From Przewalskia tangutica (taxonomy: Eukaryota; Streptophyta; Magnoliopsida; Solanales; Solanaceae), in NCBI GenBank assembly GCA_029844215.1, contig CM056730.1, forward strand, positions 48,186,924 through 48,250,923: a stretch of 64,000 nucleotides of DNA, in the 5' to 3' direction. Positions 9,455-22,150 of the stretch are shown one piece after another. A model generated the notes under the pieces. It was not told the DNA's origin and made no database searches. It was given only the letters and a program-made list of their open reading frames with translations. A program made the translations under genes and the position numbers. Position 1 is the stretch's first letter. Every line of letters starts with the position of its first letter.

Positions 9455-12292
9455 TGTCACGACCCGATCTCAGGCCCGTGACTGGTGCCTTACCCCGGGC
9501 ACCCTAGTGATGACAACATCAGAGAAAATCAGCGGAAATAAAATTTAAACAGGAAACAAGAGGCAACATAAGAAAACAGTTATGTCAAGTAAGGGGACGC
9601 ATATCCCCAGAATAATCACTCACACATAACTATGGGTCTCACGCCCATAATATCACTCATGTCCGTGGAACTCATTCCTCACTGCCGGCAGTACATGATG
9701 TAAAACAACACCCATATGTGAACCTGAACACTAGATCCTGCCTGCGTCATCAAACCGATCGGGCCAAGTAGAATAGCCCACTACCAGTTCCAAAAGCTAG
9801 TCATAAAACTTCACGGGCAAAGTACGGAAGCCAACTACCAGATCCAAAAGCTAGCCACGCAACTGGCCGAGGCAAGTACCATAAGCTAACGTACCATAGC
9901 CTACCGTCTCACGAGATATGACCGAGGCAAGTATCTCAAGCTATCTACCAGAGTCTGCCGATACACGAGAAATGACCAGGACAAGTATCTAAAGTGTGCC
10001 TGAACCACATGTACAAATCAAGCCCGTGATCGCTCGTCACTGCGGCAAGCTTCATGGATTAGCGGTCCATGGACTAATAACAAAACCCTCACAATGACCG
10101 CATGCCCCGGCATCTTACCTCGGAAAGCATGGCCATGAAACCATCCTACTGGACGCATGCCCGTGGACCATCCATCGTGTCAGCATGTCCAAAGGAAATA
10201 ACAAGATAATACCCAAAGTGGACGCATACTCGTGGACCATCCAACGTGTCAGTATGTCCAAAAGAAATAACCAGATAATACTCAATAGTGGATGCATACT
10301 CGTGGACCATCCAACGTGTCAGTATGTCCAAGCAATCAATCAGATAGCCGGCCCTCCCCGAGAGACACGGTAGCACACAATCAAACACTTGCACAACAAC
10401 GGTTATCACAACAAGCATAGACAAGTTCAACGTACTTTCATTTTATGTCAACAATACAGGTTTCAAACCCAAAAATAATACTTACTTTCATTCTTTCAAA
10501 AAAAGACCTCTTTTTACGTAAAAGATACTAATACTCATAGTATCAAAAACACATTTCTTTTTCAAACCAAATTACTTTACATTCGTAAAAACCTTTACAA
10601 GACTTTTAAAATCAAGTACTGTATACTTTTTAAACCAAGTGCCTTTCTTTCAAAACAACATCTAGTATACTCTTTAAAACTCAAATACATACTCTTTTCA
10701 AAACAAGTAACCTATACTTAAATCAAGTTACTTCTCTTTTTCTGAAATCAAGTTGTTTATAAGTCAAGTCTCTTATCTTTTAAAACCAGTCGTTTATCTT
10801 TCAAAATCAAATCTTTCTTTTATCTTCATAAAGTCGTTATAACTAACTTCCCATAAAGCCATTATAACACTTTATGTTTTAAACAACAAAATTCATTTCA
10901 CACACGTACGTCTACCGTACTATATAGTTCACAACAATCATGCTCAAGAGTATAGGAAGAATCACATACCTTTTTAGCTTAAACCACAAGCCAAGTCAAG
11001 TATGTCGCGCGTAGAAGATCCACCTATAATAATCACAACAATCTATCAACCTCTAATTCTCTTCGTAGTATAATCTAAGTAAACAGTTCCCTTTTCTACG
11101 GAAAATTTGGCAGCACCTCCCCCCCCGCAAACACATAAATAACCTCCCCCTAACAAGGCCTGCTACCAAGCCAACAACTCCAAGGGGATTACACGTCTAA
11201 CCGGACGTGTTCAAATCTGCTTCACAATAATACTACACAAGTCTACTGTAAATACAGTCCAATGTAAATACAGTTCAATACTTTATAAGAATCCTTCCAA
11301 TATATCTTATACTAAATTCTAAACTACTACAATATGTAATATCCAATTACAATAGGGGGGACATAGATCATTACCTCGATAAGCCCAAAATTATCCAAGA
11401 TATAAGTCGATCCTGAGCAACGTTTAGCTCCAAATCCTTACGCTCCAACCCGATCCAAGCAACCCTTAGAAGTTTCTAAAAAACTTCTCTAAACACTTCA
11501 ACCAAGCTAGGAAGATTTTTCTAGGGTTTCATTTTGCGACTATTGGAATAAAGTGGTATTTCCGGACTCCTAGTATTGAAATAACTTTGGAATACTACTA
11601 GGGATACTAGGCTAAGGTATTTGGGATTATACTACAATACTTGAAGTATTTCTAAACAAGTGGGGGAAGGGGGACGAAAATACAAGCTAAAGGGAGGTAG
11701 TGTTTTGCTTTGGAAAGCTTAAGTGTGGGATGATAATAAGTCTTCCACTAAGGGGATATTTATAGAGGATTCAAGGGTCAAGATCATAGCAAGTGGGTGG
11801 TCAAGATTGGGCCATGTGTGTGTGGGTCCCACCACACCACATGGCCAACGAAAACACAAGACAAGTGGCTTGCCACTTGTAAGGCCATTTCGGCCAAGGG
11901 ACAAGTGTCTAGCCACTTGTCCCACCATTTCGGCCAAGGTGGCCACATGGGGGTGACACGTGTCTCCCCCCTACTCGTCCAAAATATTCCGTCTTCCGAA
12001 AATATTCAAAATATCGAAAATCTCAAAAACAAAGCGGGCCCCACAAAACCGTAAATTTCTCCCGTGGGCCCCACGTGACCATTTCCGAAAATAAAATCTC
12101 ATAATTCTAATATAATCCAACAAGCCCAAATACCAAATCTGGGAATCCAATTCCCATCAACGAACCTTTTTCCTTCATAAAACCCGGAAACTTTTCCGTC
12201 GAAAAATAGCATCTTTCTTCCTTTCCAGTTTTTCTGTCGTACTCTCGTACGTACGTCCTCACATACATACCCTGGAACTACGGGGTGTAACA
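9455..12292 (-). repeat. Chain 1 LTR, copy 1b (shared by both internals)
   Basis: This 2,838-bp LTR has a PBS on its left (plus coordinates) and a PPT on its right. It therefore acts as 5' LTR for internal 1 and 3' LTR for internal 2. It is very similar to copy 1a, with the same minisatellite (10147-10350), TATA box (11757-11764) and G-box (11957-11962). No target duplication flanks it. Confidence 0.9.
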
Positions 12293-13320
12293 TTCTTCCC
12301 CTCTTAGAAATATTCGTCCCGAATGTTCCTTCTAAGTCTCCAAACGTACTTGCGCCGGTATAGTCTCCACTACTACTCTTACAAAACCGATCATGCCACC
12401 AATGGCCAGAATATAACATGTGCGCAAAACTCAAATCCAAGCCAACGAGGAATCACCTCTAACATAACAAAAAGCTCCCACCCACGGTCTAAAGGATACT
12501 CCCTTCGCATCTTCACCTCACAAAAGAATAATCACTTCTGTTCTCATAACACATGTTCGCTTCTCTTCCTACTCGTCGTACCCTTCTCGTACACCCGAAC
12601 TCTCTATTACACGTTCCACACTTCAGTTATCACTTCAATTTCCACAACCCTGGAGTTACTACCTCCAAACTTGGTCATCTTACTAGTTTCAATTTCCTCT
12701 AAGGCCATTCCCGGCCTTCACGATCCGATTCTGGTCGACGCGATCCACAAACTCAGCACATGCGATGGTTACCTAAACTTGGGCCTAGCACCCTCGTGAC
12801 CCTATCACACATCGGGGCTACCACAAATTGACCCCACCCCAAACCGGGCTGCGGGTTGACCCGCGACCTTGCCTCAACCCGACCCATTTACCGCGCCAAG
12901 CTCTTGTTCCCCGACCCGGAACAATCTCACTAAACAAGTCACGAAAACCTAGTGGTCTTCTTAGCCCAACTACCCTCTTATAATTCACACCACTCAGGGA
13001 CTTATCACACAATTATACCCCATGTATACTATGCACTCCGATAAAGGTCAATTGTAAACAAAATCTTTTACTCAAGACGGCCCCGCCTCTAAGGTCTCCA
13101 CGTATAATATTCTAAGGCTCACAATCTCTATGTACCCAACTTCCCTTTTACTAACCAGGCCTCTAAATCACAATTTAACATAATGCTATCTGAACATAAC
13201 ACTTAAAATGTACTCATTTAATCACACATACTAATCTCTAGAGGGTTAAGGATATACCTGTATCTACTGCTTCACTTCCCCTTTGTCGCTCTAATCATAA
13301 TCCTCGCTCATTGGGCATAG

Positions 13321-14313
13321 CTAGAGAAGGTGATGAACTATCCATCGATCTCGGGCGGAGTCCCTACATCCGTGGTACCCCTGATCGGACAATTCCTCGC
13401 AAAATGGCCCTGCTGGCCGCAAGCATAACAAGCTGCCGAAGTAGTACGACACTCCCAGAATGACACCTACCACAACGGCCACACCGAGGTGGGGGTGGCC
13501 TCCTCTGGCTAACACCCCTTCCCCTCCGAACCACTGACCGCAATCGACCGTAGTCGAGTCCTCCTACCTGTATCCCTCCTACTAGGACATTCTCTCGTAA
13601 CATGGCCCTGACGGCCGCAGGTGAAACAAGCACCAGTAAAAAAGACGACATTCCCCGGGATGACGCCTGCCACATCGTGAACACTGAGGAAAAACTGAAT
13701 CCGGCTGGCTAGAAACTATGTATAACTGTGAACTAGAAGCCCTGGAGCTCTGACCAGCTCCTGCATACCCCGAACGCCCCAAGCTCGTGGAGGACCACTC
13801 AGATCGGGCGGAGGCGCATATCTAGTTCGGCCGAGGCGGTCCGCCTCGAAAGTTACCAAAGGACCCGCCGACCGCCTCTTCTCGCCGACCTTGGTTAATC
13901 CGCCGATCTCTACGCGTGCCTCCGCCACGCGCATAAGCCCGTACGCAGGCCATGCTCATGCCTGACTGAAGAGCTACTCTTGCACAACCCTTCTTTAGAT
14001 AATCATCAAGACCCGTGATAAATCGGTACATCATATACTCTCTGGTTGCTAAATCCATAGCTAGTAACAGGGCCGTCTCTTCAAAAACCATACTCTTCGC
14101 CTTCGTCGTGGGCGAAGGTTCAAATATCATGACCGCAGTAGGAACTGCTGCCGCTGTGCTAAACTCTGTTGGGGGTGGCGACGTCACAGAACTCCCCGAA
14201 TGAAGCACCACCTCAGGTGATGATTGGGCCTGTGCCCTGGTAACCCTCTGTGCTCTACTCGCAGCTCCTCACCGCTTTGCCCTTCTTCGGGCCTCGTTGC
14301 CATGCGTAGGCAT
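13321..14313 (-). pseudogene. gag: Broken gag, chain 1 second copy
   Basis: This is the counterpart of the gag at 8451-9257, split over several frames. The segment MYRFITGLDDYLKKGCARVA is intact near 14030, the linker and Cys/His region fall into other frames at 13364-13782, and the N-terminus near 14313 is altered. The frame breaks coincide with CTG-type discrepancies between the two copies, for example near 13330 and 13850-13930. It could be either a pseudogene or a mis-called intact gag. Confidence 0.7.
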
Positions 14314-14422
14314 GACTGGCATAAAAGAATACGTCAGAAGGAGTCCAACTTACAACACAGCTCTAAGGCACGATCTCAGAGTGAGAAGAATAGAAACCAA
14401 TCTAAATATCCCATAGACTCCT

Positions 14423-14456
14423 GATTATAGGTGTGGTGCACAACACACCGATAATC
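14423..14456 (-). other. Post-PBS stem-loop with GTGCAC loop (chain 1, second copy)
   Basis: Identical to the stem-loop at 9359-9392, 46 nt from the PBS at 14503-14514. Confidence 0.7.
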
Positions 14457-14502
14457 AAGACTCTACTAGATATGGTCTGTAGACACTTTCCGAGGATTAA
14501 CT

Positions 14503-14514
14503 GCTCTGATACCA
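14503..14514 (-). promoter_or_regulatory. Primer-binding site, chain 1 internal 2
   Basis: A perfect TGGTATCAGAGC on the minus strand, four bases from the LTR end at 14519. Confidence 0.9.
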
Positions 14515-14518
14515 CTTT

Positions 14519-17297
14519 TGTCACGACCCGATCTCGGGCCCGTGATCGTGCCTACCCTGCACCCTAGTGATGACAACATCAGAGAAAATCAGCGGAAATA
14601 AAATTTAAACACGAAACAAGAGACAACATAAGAAAACAGTTATGTCAAGTAAGGGGACGCATATCCCCAGAATAATCACTCACACATAACTATGGGTCTC
14701 ACGCCCATAATATCACTCATGCCCGTGGAACTCATTCTCATCACGGCGATACATGATGTAAAACAACACCCATATGTGAACTCAACACTAGATCTCGCAT
14801 GCGCCATCAAACCGACGGGCCAAGTAGAATAGCTCACTACCGGTTCCAAAATCTAGTCATAAAACTTCACGCAAAGTACGGAAGCCAACTACTATGTCCA
14901 AAAGCTAGCCACGCAATCGCCGAGGCAAGTACCATAAGCTAACGTGCCATAGCCTACCGCCTCACGAGATATGACCGAGGAAAGTATCTCAAGCTATCTA
15001 CCGAGCTACCGATACACGAAATGACCAGACAAGTATCTAAAGTGCACGAACCACATGTACAAATCAAGCTGTGATCGCCACACGCTGCGGCAAGCTTCAT
15101 GGATTATCGGTCCATGGACTAATAACAAAACCTCACAATGACCGCATGCCCGGCATCTTACCTCAAAAGCATGGCCATGAAACCATCCTACTAGACGCGT
15201 GCGTGGACCATCCATCGTGGCGCATGTCCAAAGGAAATAACAAGATAATACCCAAAGTGGACGATACCGTGGACCATCCAACGTGTCGATGTCCAAAAGA
15301 AATAACCAGATAATACTCATAGTGGACGATACCGTGGACCATCCAACGTGTCAAGATGTCCAAGCAATCAATCGGATAGCCGCCCTCCCGAGAGACACGG
15401 TAGCACACAATCAAACACTTGCACAACAACGGTTATCACAACAAGCATAGGCAAGTTCAACGATTTTCATTTTATGTCAACAATACGGGTTTCAAACCCA
15501 AAATAATACTTACTTTCATTCTTTCAAAAGACCTCTTTTACGTAAAGATACTAATACTCGTAGTATCAAAACACATTTCCTTTTCAAACCAAATTACTTT
15601 ACTTTCGTAAAAACATTTACAAGACTTTTAAAATCAAGTAATCGTATACTTTTAAACCAAGTGCCTTTCTTTCAAAACAACATCCAGTATACTCTTTAAA
15701 ACTCAAATACTTACTCTTTTCAAAACAAGTAACCTATACTTAAATCAAGTTACTTTTCTTTTTCTGAAATCAAGTTGTTTATAAGTCAAGTCTCTTATCT
15801 TTTAAAACCACTGCTTATCTTTCAAAATCAAATCTTTCTTTATCTTCATAAAGTCGTTATAACTAACTTCCCATAAAGCCATTATAACACTTTATGTTTT
15901 AAACAACAAAATTCATTTCACACACGCACGCTCACCGCACTCATATAGTTCACAACAATCATGCTCAAGAGTATAGGAAGAATCACATACCTTTTAGCTT
16001 AAACCACAAGCCAAGTCAAGTATGCCGCGTAGAAGATCCACCTATAATAATCACAACAATCACAACCTCTAATTCTCTTCGTAGTACAATCTAAGTAAAC
16101 AGTTCCCTTTTCTACGGAAAATTCGGACCTCCCCGCAAACACATAAATAACCTCCCCCTAACAAGGCCTGCTACCAAGCCAACAACTCCAAGGGGATTAC
16201 ACGTCTAACCGGACGTATTCAAATCTGCTTCACAATAATACTACACAAGTTTACTGTAAATACAGTCCAATGTAAATACAGTTCAATCCTTTATAAGCAT
16301 CCTTCCAATATATCTTATACTCAATTCTAAACTACTACAATATGTAATATCCAATTACAATAGGGGGGACATAGATCATTACCTCGATAAGCCCAAAATT
16401 ATCCAAGATATAAGTCGATCCTGAGCAACGTTTAGCTCCAAATCCTTACGCTCCAACCCGCTCCAAGAAACCCTTAGAAGTTTCTAAACAACTTCTCTAA
16501 ACACTTCAACCAATCTAGGAAGATTTTACTAGGGTTTCGTTTTGCGACTATTGGAATAAAGTGGTATTTTCGGGCTCCTAGTATTGAAATAACTTTGGAA
16601 TACTACTAGGGATACTAGGCTAAGGTATTTGGGATTATACTACAATACTTGAAGTATTTCTACACAAGTGGGGGAAGGGGGACGAAAATACAAGCTAAAG
16701 GGAGGGTGTGTTTTGCCTTGGAAAGCTTAAGTGTGGGATGATAATAAGTCTTCAACTAAGGGGGTATTTATAGAGGATTCAAGGGTCAAGATAATAGCAA
16801 GTGGGTGGTCAAGATTGGGCCATGTGTGTGTGGGTCCCACCACACAACATGGCCAACGAAAACACAAGACAAGTGGCTTGCCACTTGTAAGGCCATTTCG
16901 GCCAAGGGACAAGTGTCTAGCCACTTGTCCCACCATTTCGGCCAAGGTGGCCACATGGGGGTGACACGTGTCGCCCTACTCGTCCAAAATATTTCGTCTT
17001 CCGAAAATATCCAAAATATCGAAAATCTCAAAAACAAAGCGGGCCCCACAAAACCGTAAATTTCTCCCGTGGGCCCCACATGACCATTTCCGAAAATAAA
17101 ATCTCATAATTCTAATATAATCCAACAAGCCCAAATACCAAATCTGGGAATCCAATTCCCATCAACGAACCTTTTTCCTTCACAAAACCCGGAAACTTTT
17201 CCGTCGAAAAATCGCATCTTTCTTCCTTTCCAATTTTTATGTCGTACTCTCGTACGTACGTCCTCACATACATACCCTGGAACTACGGGGTGTAACA
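14519..17297 (-). repeat. Chain 1 LTR, copy 1c
   Basis: This 2,779-bp LTR is the outermost 5' LTR of the chain and is followed by the right target duplication GTTCA (17298-17302). It is slightly shorter than its sisters because its first kilobase carries many one- to three-base losses, mostly at CTG, CCTGG and CCCGG words. TATA box at 16765-16772. Confidence 0.9.
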
Positions 17298-18658
17298 GTT
17301 CACATACCTCGCGACGATTATCGACAATAAGCAAAACGCTCCAAAGTACTCTAACCTTGCTCGCCTTTTCCATCCTTCAAGTAGAATACGCTACTCGTAG
17401 TACTTCAACCTATAAAGGCCACAAAACGTCTATCAAACTCTAGATCTCTTCGTAGAATAATTCTAGATACAAGATTCCTTATTCTACGGAAAATTCGCAG
17501 ACCTCCCCGCAACCACATAAATCTCCTCTCTAACGAGGCCTGTACTAAACCAACAATCCCGGGGGTTACACGCCTAACCTGACGTGTACAATTCTACTCC
17601 ACAATAATACTACAAGTCTCAGAATACACCCTATGTAAATACATTCAATTCTTATCCATATCTTCTACATATAGTATACTCAACTATACATTACTACAAC
17701 ATGTAATTTCCAATTACAATAGGGGGATAAAGATCATTACCTCGATAAGCCCAAAATTATCCAAGTTTATAAGTCGATCCTGAGCAACGTTTAGCTCCAA
17801 ATCCTTACGCTCCAACCCGCTCCAAGCGACCCTTAGAAGTTTCTAACCAACTCCTCTTAACACTTCATCTAAGCTATGAAGATTTTCCTGTGGTTTCGTT
17901 TTACGACTATCGAATAAAGTAGTATTTCCTGCTCTTATGTTGGGATTTCTTTGGAATACCACAAGGGATTTAGGCTAAAGTATTTGGAATAACAATAATA
18001 CTTGAAGAATTCTACTCAAGGTGGGGGGTGTTTGGACGAGAACTCACTAAGGGAGGGAGGGGAATTTTTGCCTTGGAAACTTTCTAATGTGGATGAAATA
18101 AAGTCTTGCACACAAGGGGTATTTATAGGGAAATCAATGGCCAAGATCTAGGCAAGTGGATGGTGAAGATTGGGTACATGTGTGTGGGTAGTTGGCCAAC
18201 CATTTGTTCACCACAAAAATGGGACAAGTGGCCACCACAAAAATGGGCCACTTGTCCACCTAAAAAACGTCCCACTTGTCCGTCTCCAATTCGGCCAACA
18301 TGGCCACACGGGGGTGACACGTGTCGCCCCCCTACTCGTCCAAAATATTTCATCTTCCGAAAATATCCATAAAGCCAAAGAAAAAATCCGAAAATAAAGT
18401 GGGCCCCACAAAACCGTAATTTTACTCCCGTGGGCCCCACGTGACCAATTTCGGAAATAAAATTCCATAATTCTTAAATATTCCAAAAAGTCCGAATACC
18501 AAATCTGGGAATACAATTCCCTTTAACGAACATTTTTCCTTCACAAAATCCGGAAACTTTTCCGTCGAAAAATCACATCTTTCTTCCTTTCCAATTTAAA
18601 TGTCGTATTCTCGAACGTACGTCCTCGTATACATACTCTGGAACTACGGAGTGTAACA
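17298..18658 (-). mobile_element. LTR A, U3-side segment
   Basis: The remaining part of LTR A, beginning with the duplicated GTTCA and ending GGAGTGTAACA. It includes the conserved leader block (about 17739-17796), a TATA box (18120-18127) and a G-box region near 18318. The next bases, CATAA (18659-18663), should be the right half of LTR A's own target duplication; the left half is outside the window. Confidence 0.8.
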
Positions 18659-19005
18659 CATAATCACCCTATGCAACACACATATTACCCTCATACATAT
18701 AACCGTATAGATGTACATCATTGTACAAACTATACAACAATTTATACTAACCTGGATACGCAATCCATATAATCTTTCTTGGGTCACTGTCGTCATTCTC
18801 ACAGCTGCAATCAACATAACTCGTTAGGGAGAGACGACCCTAACAACACAGCTCTATCGCACGATCTTAGAGTGAGAAGAATGGAAACCAATCCTAAATG
18901 TCCCGCACCTCACGATTATAGATGTGGTGCAACACACCGATAATCAAGACTCTACTAGACGGCCTGTAGACACTTTCCGAGGACTAATCGCTTCGATACC
19001 ACTTT
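18659..19005 (-). mobile_element. Chain 2 internal region, partial
   Basis: It matches 23528-23879, the PBS-proximal part of the chain 2 internal. LTR A has inserted into it and the rest is beyond the left edge of the window. It holds a hairpin (18914-18945, loop two bases shorter) and a damaged PBS (18989-19001) where CTG reads as TCG. Confidence 0.8.
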
Positions 19006-19673
19006 TGTCACGACTCCAACCTCGGGCACGCGGTGCCCTACCGGCACCTTCTAATCATACAATACCAAAATAATCGCGGAAAATAAGTAACACGTTTTTT
19101 TTCTTTTAAAACCAAGGCAAAGCCGATAAGGCTGCCATAATATAAATCACCCAAAAAGGGCTTACACTATCCAAAAATGTAATTACAACTCTAACCACCC
19201 AAATTTCACGTGAATCTGCACCTCTAAGATTTTTGGACTAATACTATGACGGACAAGGCCCCGCCACTGAATATACATAGCCATGACGACAAGCTCGAAC
19301 ATTGGAGCCATCTCAAAATGTCAACCAGATCCTAAGCTTGCGGATCCACAATCGTACCTAAACTGCGGACATGAATGCAGCCTTCCGAAGGTCGCATAAC
19401 AGTGCGAATATGGAACGGAAATAAAGTACAGTAAACAGATCATAATTGTACAAAAGAATGACAGGGGCAAGTATAAAAAGGGTACATACAAGATCCTACC
19501 GTGTCATTACCATCTCGTGAACTTAATCGTACCTTATTATCTTTTCCCATTTTTCAATAAAAGTTATAGTCACACTTACGTACATGCTTAGGAAAACCCG
19601 TCAAGTTCATTACCATATAACTTACTTACCTTACATAACATAATCCGGCCCTTTATGGAGGGACGCCTATACT

Positions 19674-20317
19674 GCCCGGCCCAACCTGAGACGTTATAAA
19701 GTCACATAGTCTGCCCATAAAGGTATACTGCCCGACCCATTCCTGGGACGCGATACGGTCACATAGTCTGCCCATAAAGGTATATTGCCCGGCCCATTTC
19801 TGGGACGCGATAATGTCATATAGTCTGCCCATAAAGGTATCTCGCCCGCCCATTCTCGACGCAATAAGGTCACATAGTTCGCCCATAAGGTATCGCCGCC
19901 CATTTCGGACGCGATAATGTCATATAGTTCGCCCATAAAGGTATATCGCCCGCCCATTTCGGGACGCGATAATGTCATATAGTCGCCCATAAAGGTATCG
20001 CTCGGCCCATTTACGGGCGATAATGTCATATAGTCTGCCCATAAAGGTATACTGCCCGACCCATTCCTGGGACACGATAAGGTCACATAGTCTGCCCATA
20101 AAGGTATACTGCCCGGCCCATTTCTGGGACGCGATAATGTCATATAGTCTGCCCATAAAGGTATACTTCCCGGCCCATTTCTGGGACGCGATAATGTCAT
20201 ATAGTCTGCCCATAAAGGTATACTGCCCGACCCATTTCTGGGACGCGATAATGTCATATAGTCTGCCAATAAAGGTATACTGCCCGACCCATTTCTGGGA
20301 CGCGATAATGTCATATA
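19674..20317. repeat. 57-bp minisatellite in LTR 2a (about 11 units)
   Basis: The unit holds GGTATACTGCCCG, CCCATTTCTGGGACGCG, ATAATGTCATATAG and TCTGCCCATAAA. Because 57 is a multiple of three, it gives artificial protein repeats on both strands (for example MTLSRPRNGSGSIPLWADY). Units in the middle (about 19840-20030) are shorter, each missing CTG or CCTGG bases. Confidence 0.92.
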
Positions 20318-21254
20318 AAATCCGGGAATTTAACCCAACGTACTACGTACCTCTACTCCTTTTAAAAATGACTCTTTTTCAAATAAAACTTCCAAGATAC
20401 TAACAACCGTAGTATCAATTCATATCTACTTTTCAAGACAAGTCACAATACCTTTTAGAAATACATTTACCAGCTTCTAAATCAAGTGACTTCTTTCTTT
20501 AAAACCTTAAGCAATTGGTACCTTTAAAACAATTTGCCCTTCTTTATTTCAAATCATTTCTTTGCTTACATTACTGAAGAAAACCATTCTTTTAATCTTC
20601 CATAAAGTTGTTATAACCAACTTCCCATAAAGCCGTTATAACTCTTTATGTCTTAGACAAATTCATTCCTTTTATAACCAAGAGACTTATACTTTCAAAT
20701 CAAATCACATAGCTTTCAAAATACTTCAAGTCTCTTAACTTTTAAGAAAACAGGTTTCTTAACTTAGAATATCAAGTTTCTTAACTTTAGAATAGTTCAA
20801 GAACCAATACTTTCCAAATCAAGAATTTTATACTTTTCAAATCAAGTAATCTATACTTTTCAAATCAAGTAATCTATACTTTGCAAATCAGAAATCCTTA
20901 CATTCCAACTCAAGTATTCTATACTTTTAAAGTAAAGTATTATATACTTTCAAAATCAGGTATCATGTACTTCAAAATCAATTCACTTATACTTCATATA
21001 ACCAAATTACACCAACTTTCAAAATCAAGTCTCATAACTTAAAAATAAAGTCTCATAATTATTTAGATAAAACAAGCCGCATAACCTTGAAAATCAATTT
21101 ACTTACTTCCAAGAATCAAGTCACATAGACTTATCACATAATTCAAGTCACCTAGACTTACCAAAATAATTCCAGTCCTCTAGACTTATAAAAATCATGT
21201 CAAAAGAAGTAAGAAGTTTACATACCTCTTCGGCTAATCCACACGCTAAGTAGA

Positions 21255-22150
21255 CAACGCCGGTGATTGGAAATTGTTGTCCGGACTGCCTGAGAGTACT
21301 GTGGAATATTTCTGTGTGGTTAAGCAGCCTGAACTACCGCCATTGGTGGCAGAATTCCCACTGCGCCGCTACCCGTCGCCGGAATTGTTCGTCGGAAAAT
21401 TCCATTTTTGATCCGTTGGAAGTGAATTCATCGAATTGTTATTGCGTGGATGAATTTAATGGAGGAAAATCAATTTTGGAGGTGCCGTCTCGCGGCACCA
21501 CGCGAGCTCAAGGCGGCGTCAATGGCGGATTTTGAAATACTGAGAATTGAGGCTCGGGATTGGTTGCAAAACGTAGCTAAGATCAATACGAACACAACGG
21601 TATACGCCTTAGCCCTCAACTGTACCGGAATCGATCGGAATTTTCCAACTTCCGATCGGAAAATATGATTTGGTCGACCCGACGATCTGGGTTGAATTGG
21701 AGGTCATGGGTGGTGCCAAAATGTCGGCCTTTCCACCATGAATATTTCTACACTATCCACGACCATCGACTCTACCTGTGGTGGCCGGAAAAATGCTCCT
21801 CGACGACCTAGGGTTTCAGCGAAGATCGATCTGGTCGACGGCGAGTTTGAGCAAGAATCGAGGGTCCTGGTTTACATGGAAATGACGACAAGGAGATGGT
21901 GGTTCTGATGGTATACTCCACTCCCGTCGATTGTACCTCAGTTGGTCGGAAAATCAAAAAAACCGAACGGGGAAGATGGATGAACAGTGACCGAAACTTC
22001 GATCTGAAATTGCCGGCGATTCCGGGAGAATCAACGGTGGCGGTTGGTATGGATTTGACGGGCTCGACGGGATGAAGCTTTTGGTATATGTCTCGCCCCC
22101 GGCGGATTCCTGGTTTGGCTGGAAATGGCATTTTTCCAAACACTGTTCAT
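21255..22150 (-). other. Subfamily-specific GC-richer block in chain 2 LTR
   Basis: A block of about 0.9 kb recurs at about 26045-26930 and 30930-31850. On the minus strand it contains open frames of about 111 codons that recur in all three LTRs (for example 31494-31829 and, in 2c only, 31108-31446). It has CCGGCGG- and AGGGTTT-type words common in plant 5' gene regions. I do not recognise any protein. It may be captured host sequence or a subfamily-specific U3. The copies are young duplicates, so shared frames do not prove selection. Confidence 0.5.

Larger units (their letters stand above)
12293..14518 (-). mobile_element. Chain 1 internal region 2 (gag only)
   Basis: A second internal copy, closely similar to 7245-9454, with PPT at 12293-12302 and PBS at 14503-14514. 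The gag frame is broken here. Many differences from copy 1 are CTG to TCG or CG changes, so part of the damage may not be real. Confidence 0.85.
4436..17297 (-). mobile_element. Chain 1: tandem TR-GAG-like retrotransposon, three LTRs and two internals
   Basis: The order is LTR (4436-7244), internal (7245-9454), LTR (9455-12292), internal (12293-14518), LTR (14519-17297), all in minus orientation. The only target duplication is GTTCA at 4431-4435 and 17298-17302, so the whole array occupies one insertion site. Each internal has a PPT next to its left LTR and an iMet PBS next to its right LTR. The internals are about 2.2 kb and carry only gag, with no protease, reverse transcriptase, RNase H or integrase visible. 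Unequal recombination between LTRs of two copies is the likeliest origin. Confidence 0.9.

Noticed and set aside
19674..20317. CRISPR-like array
   Set aside because: Units are directly abutting tandem copies with no unique spacers, in a plant transposon LTR.
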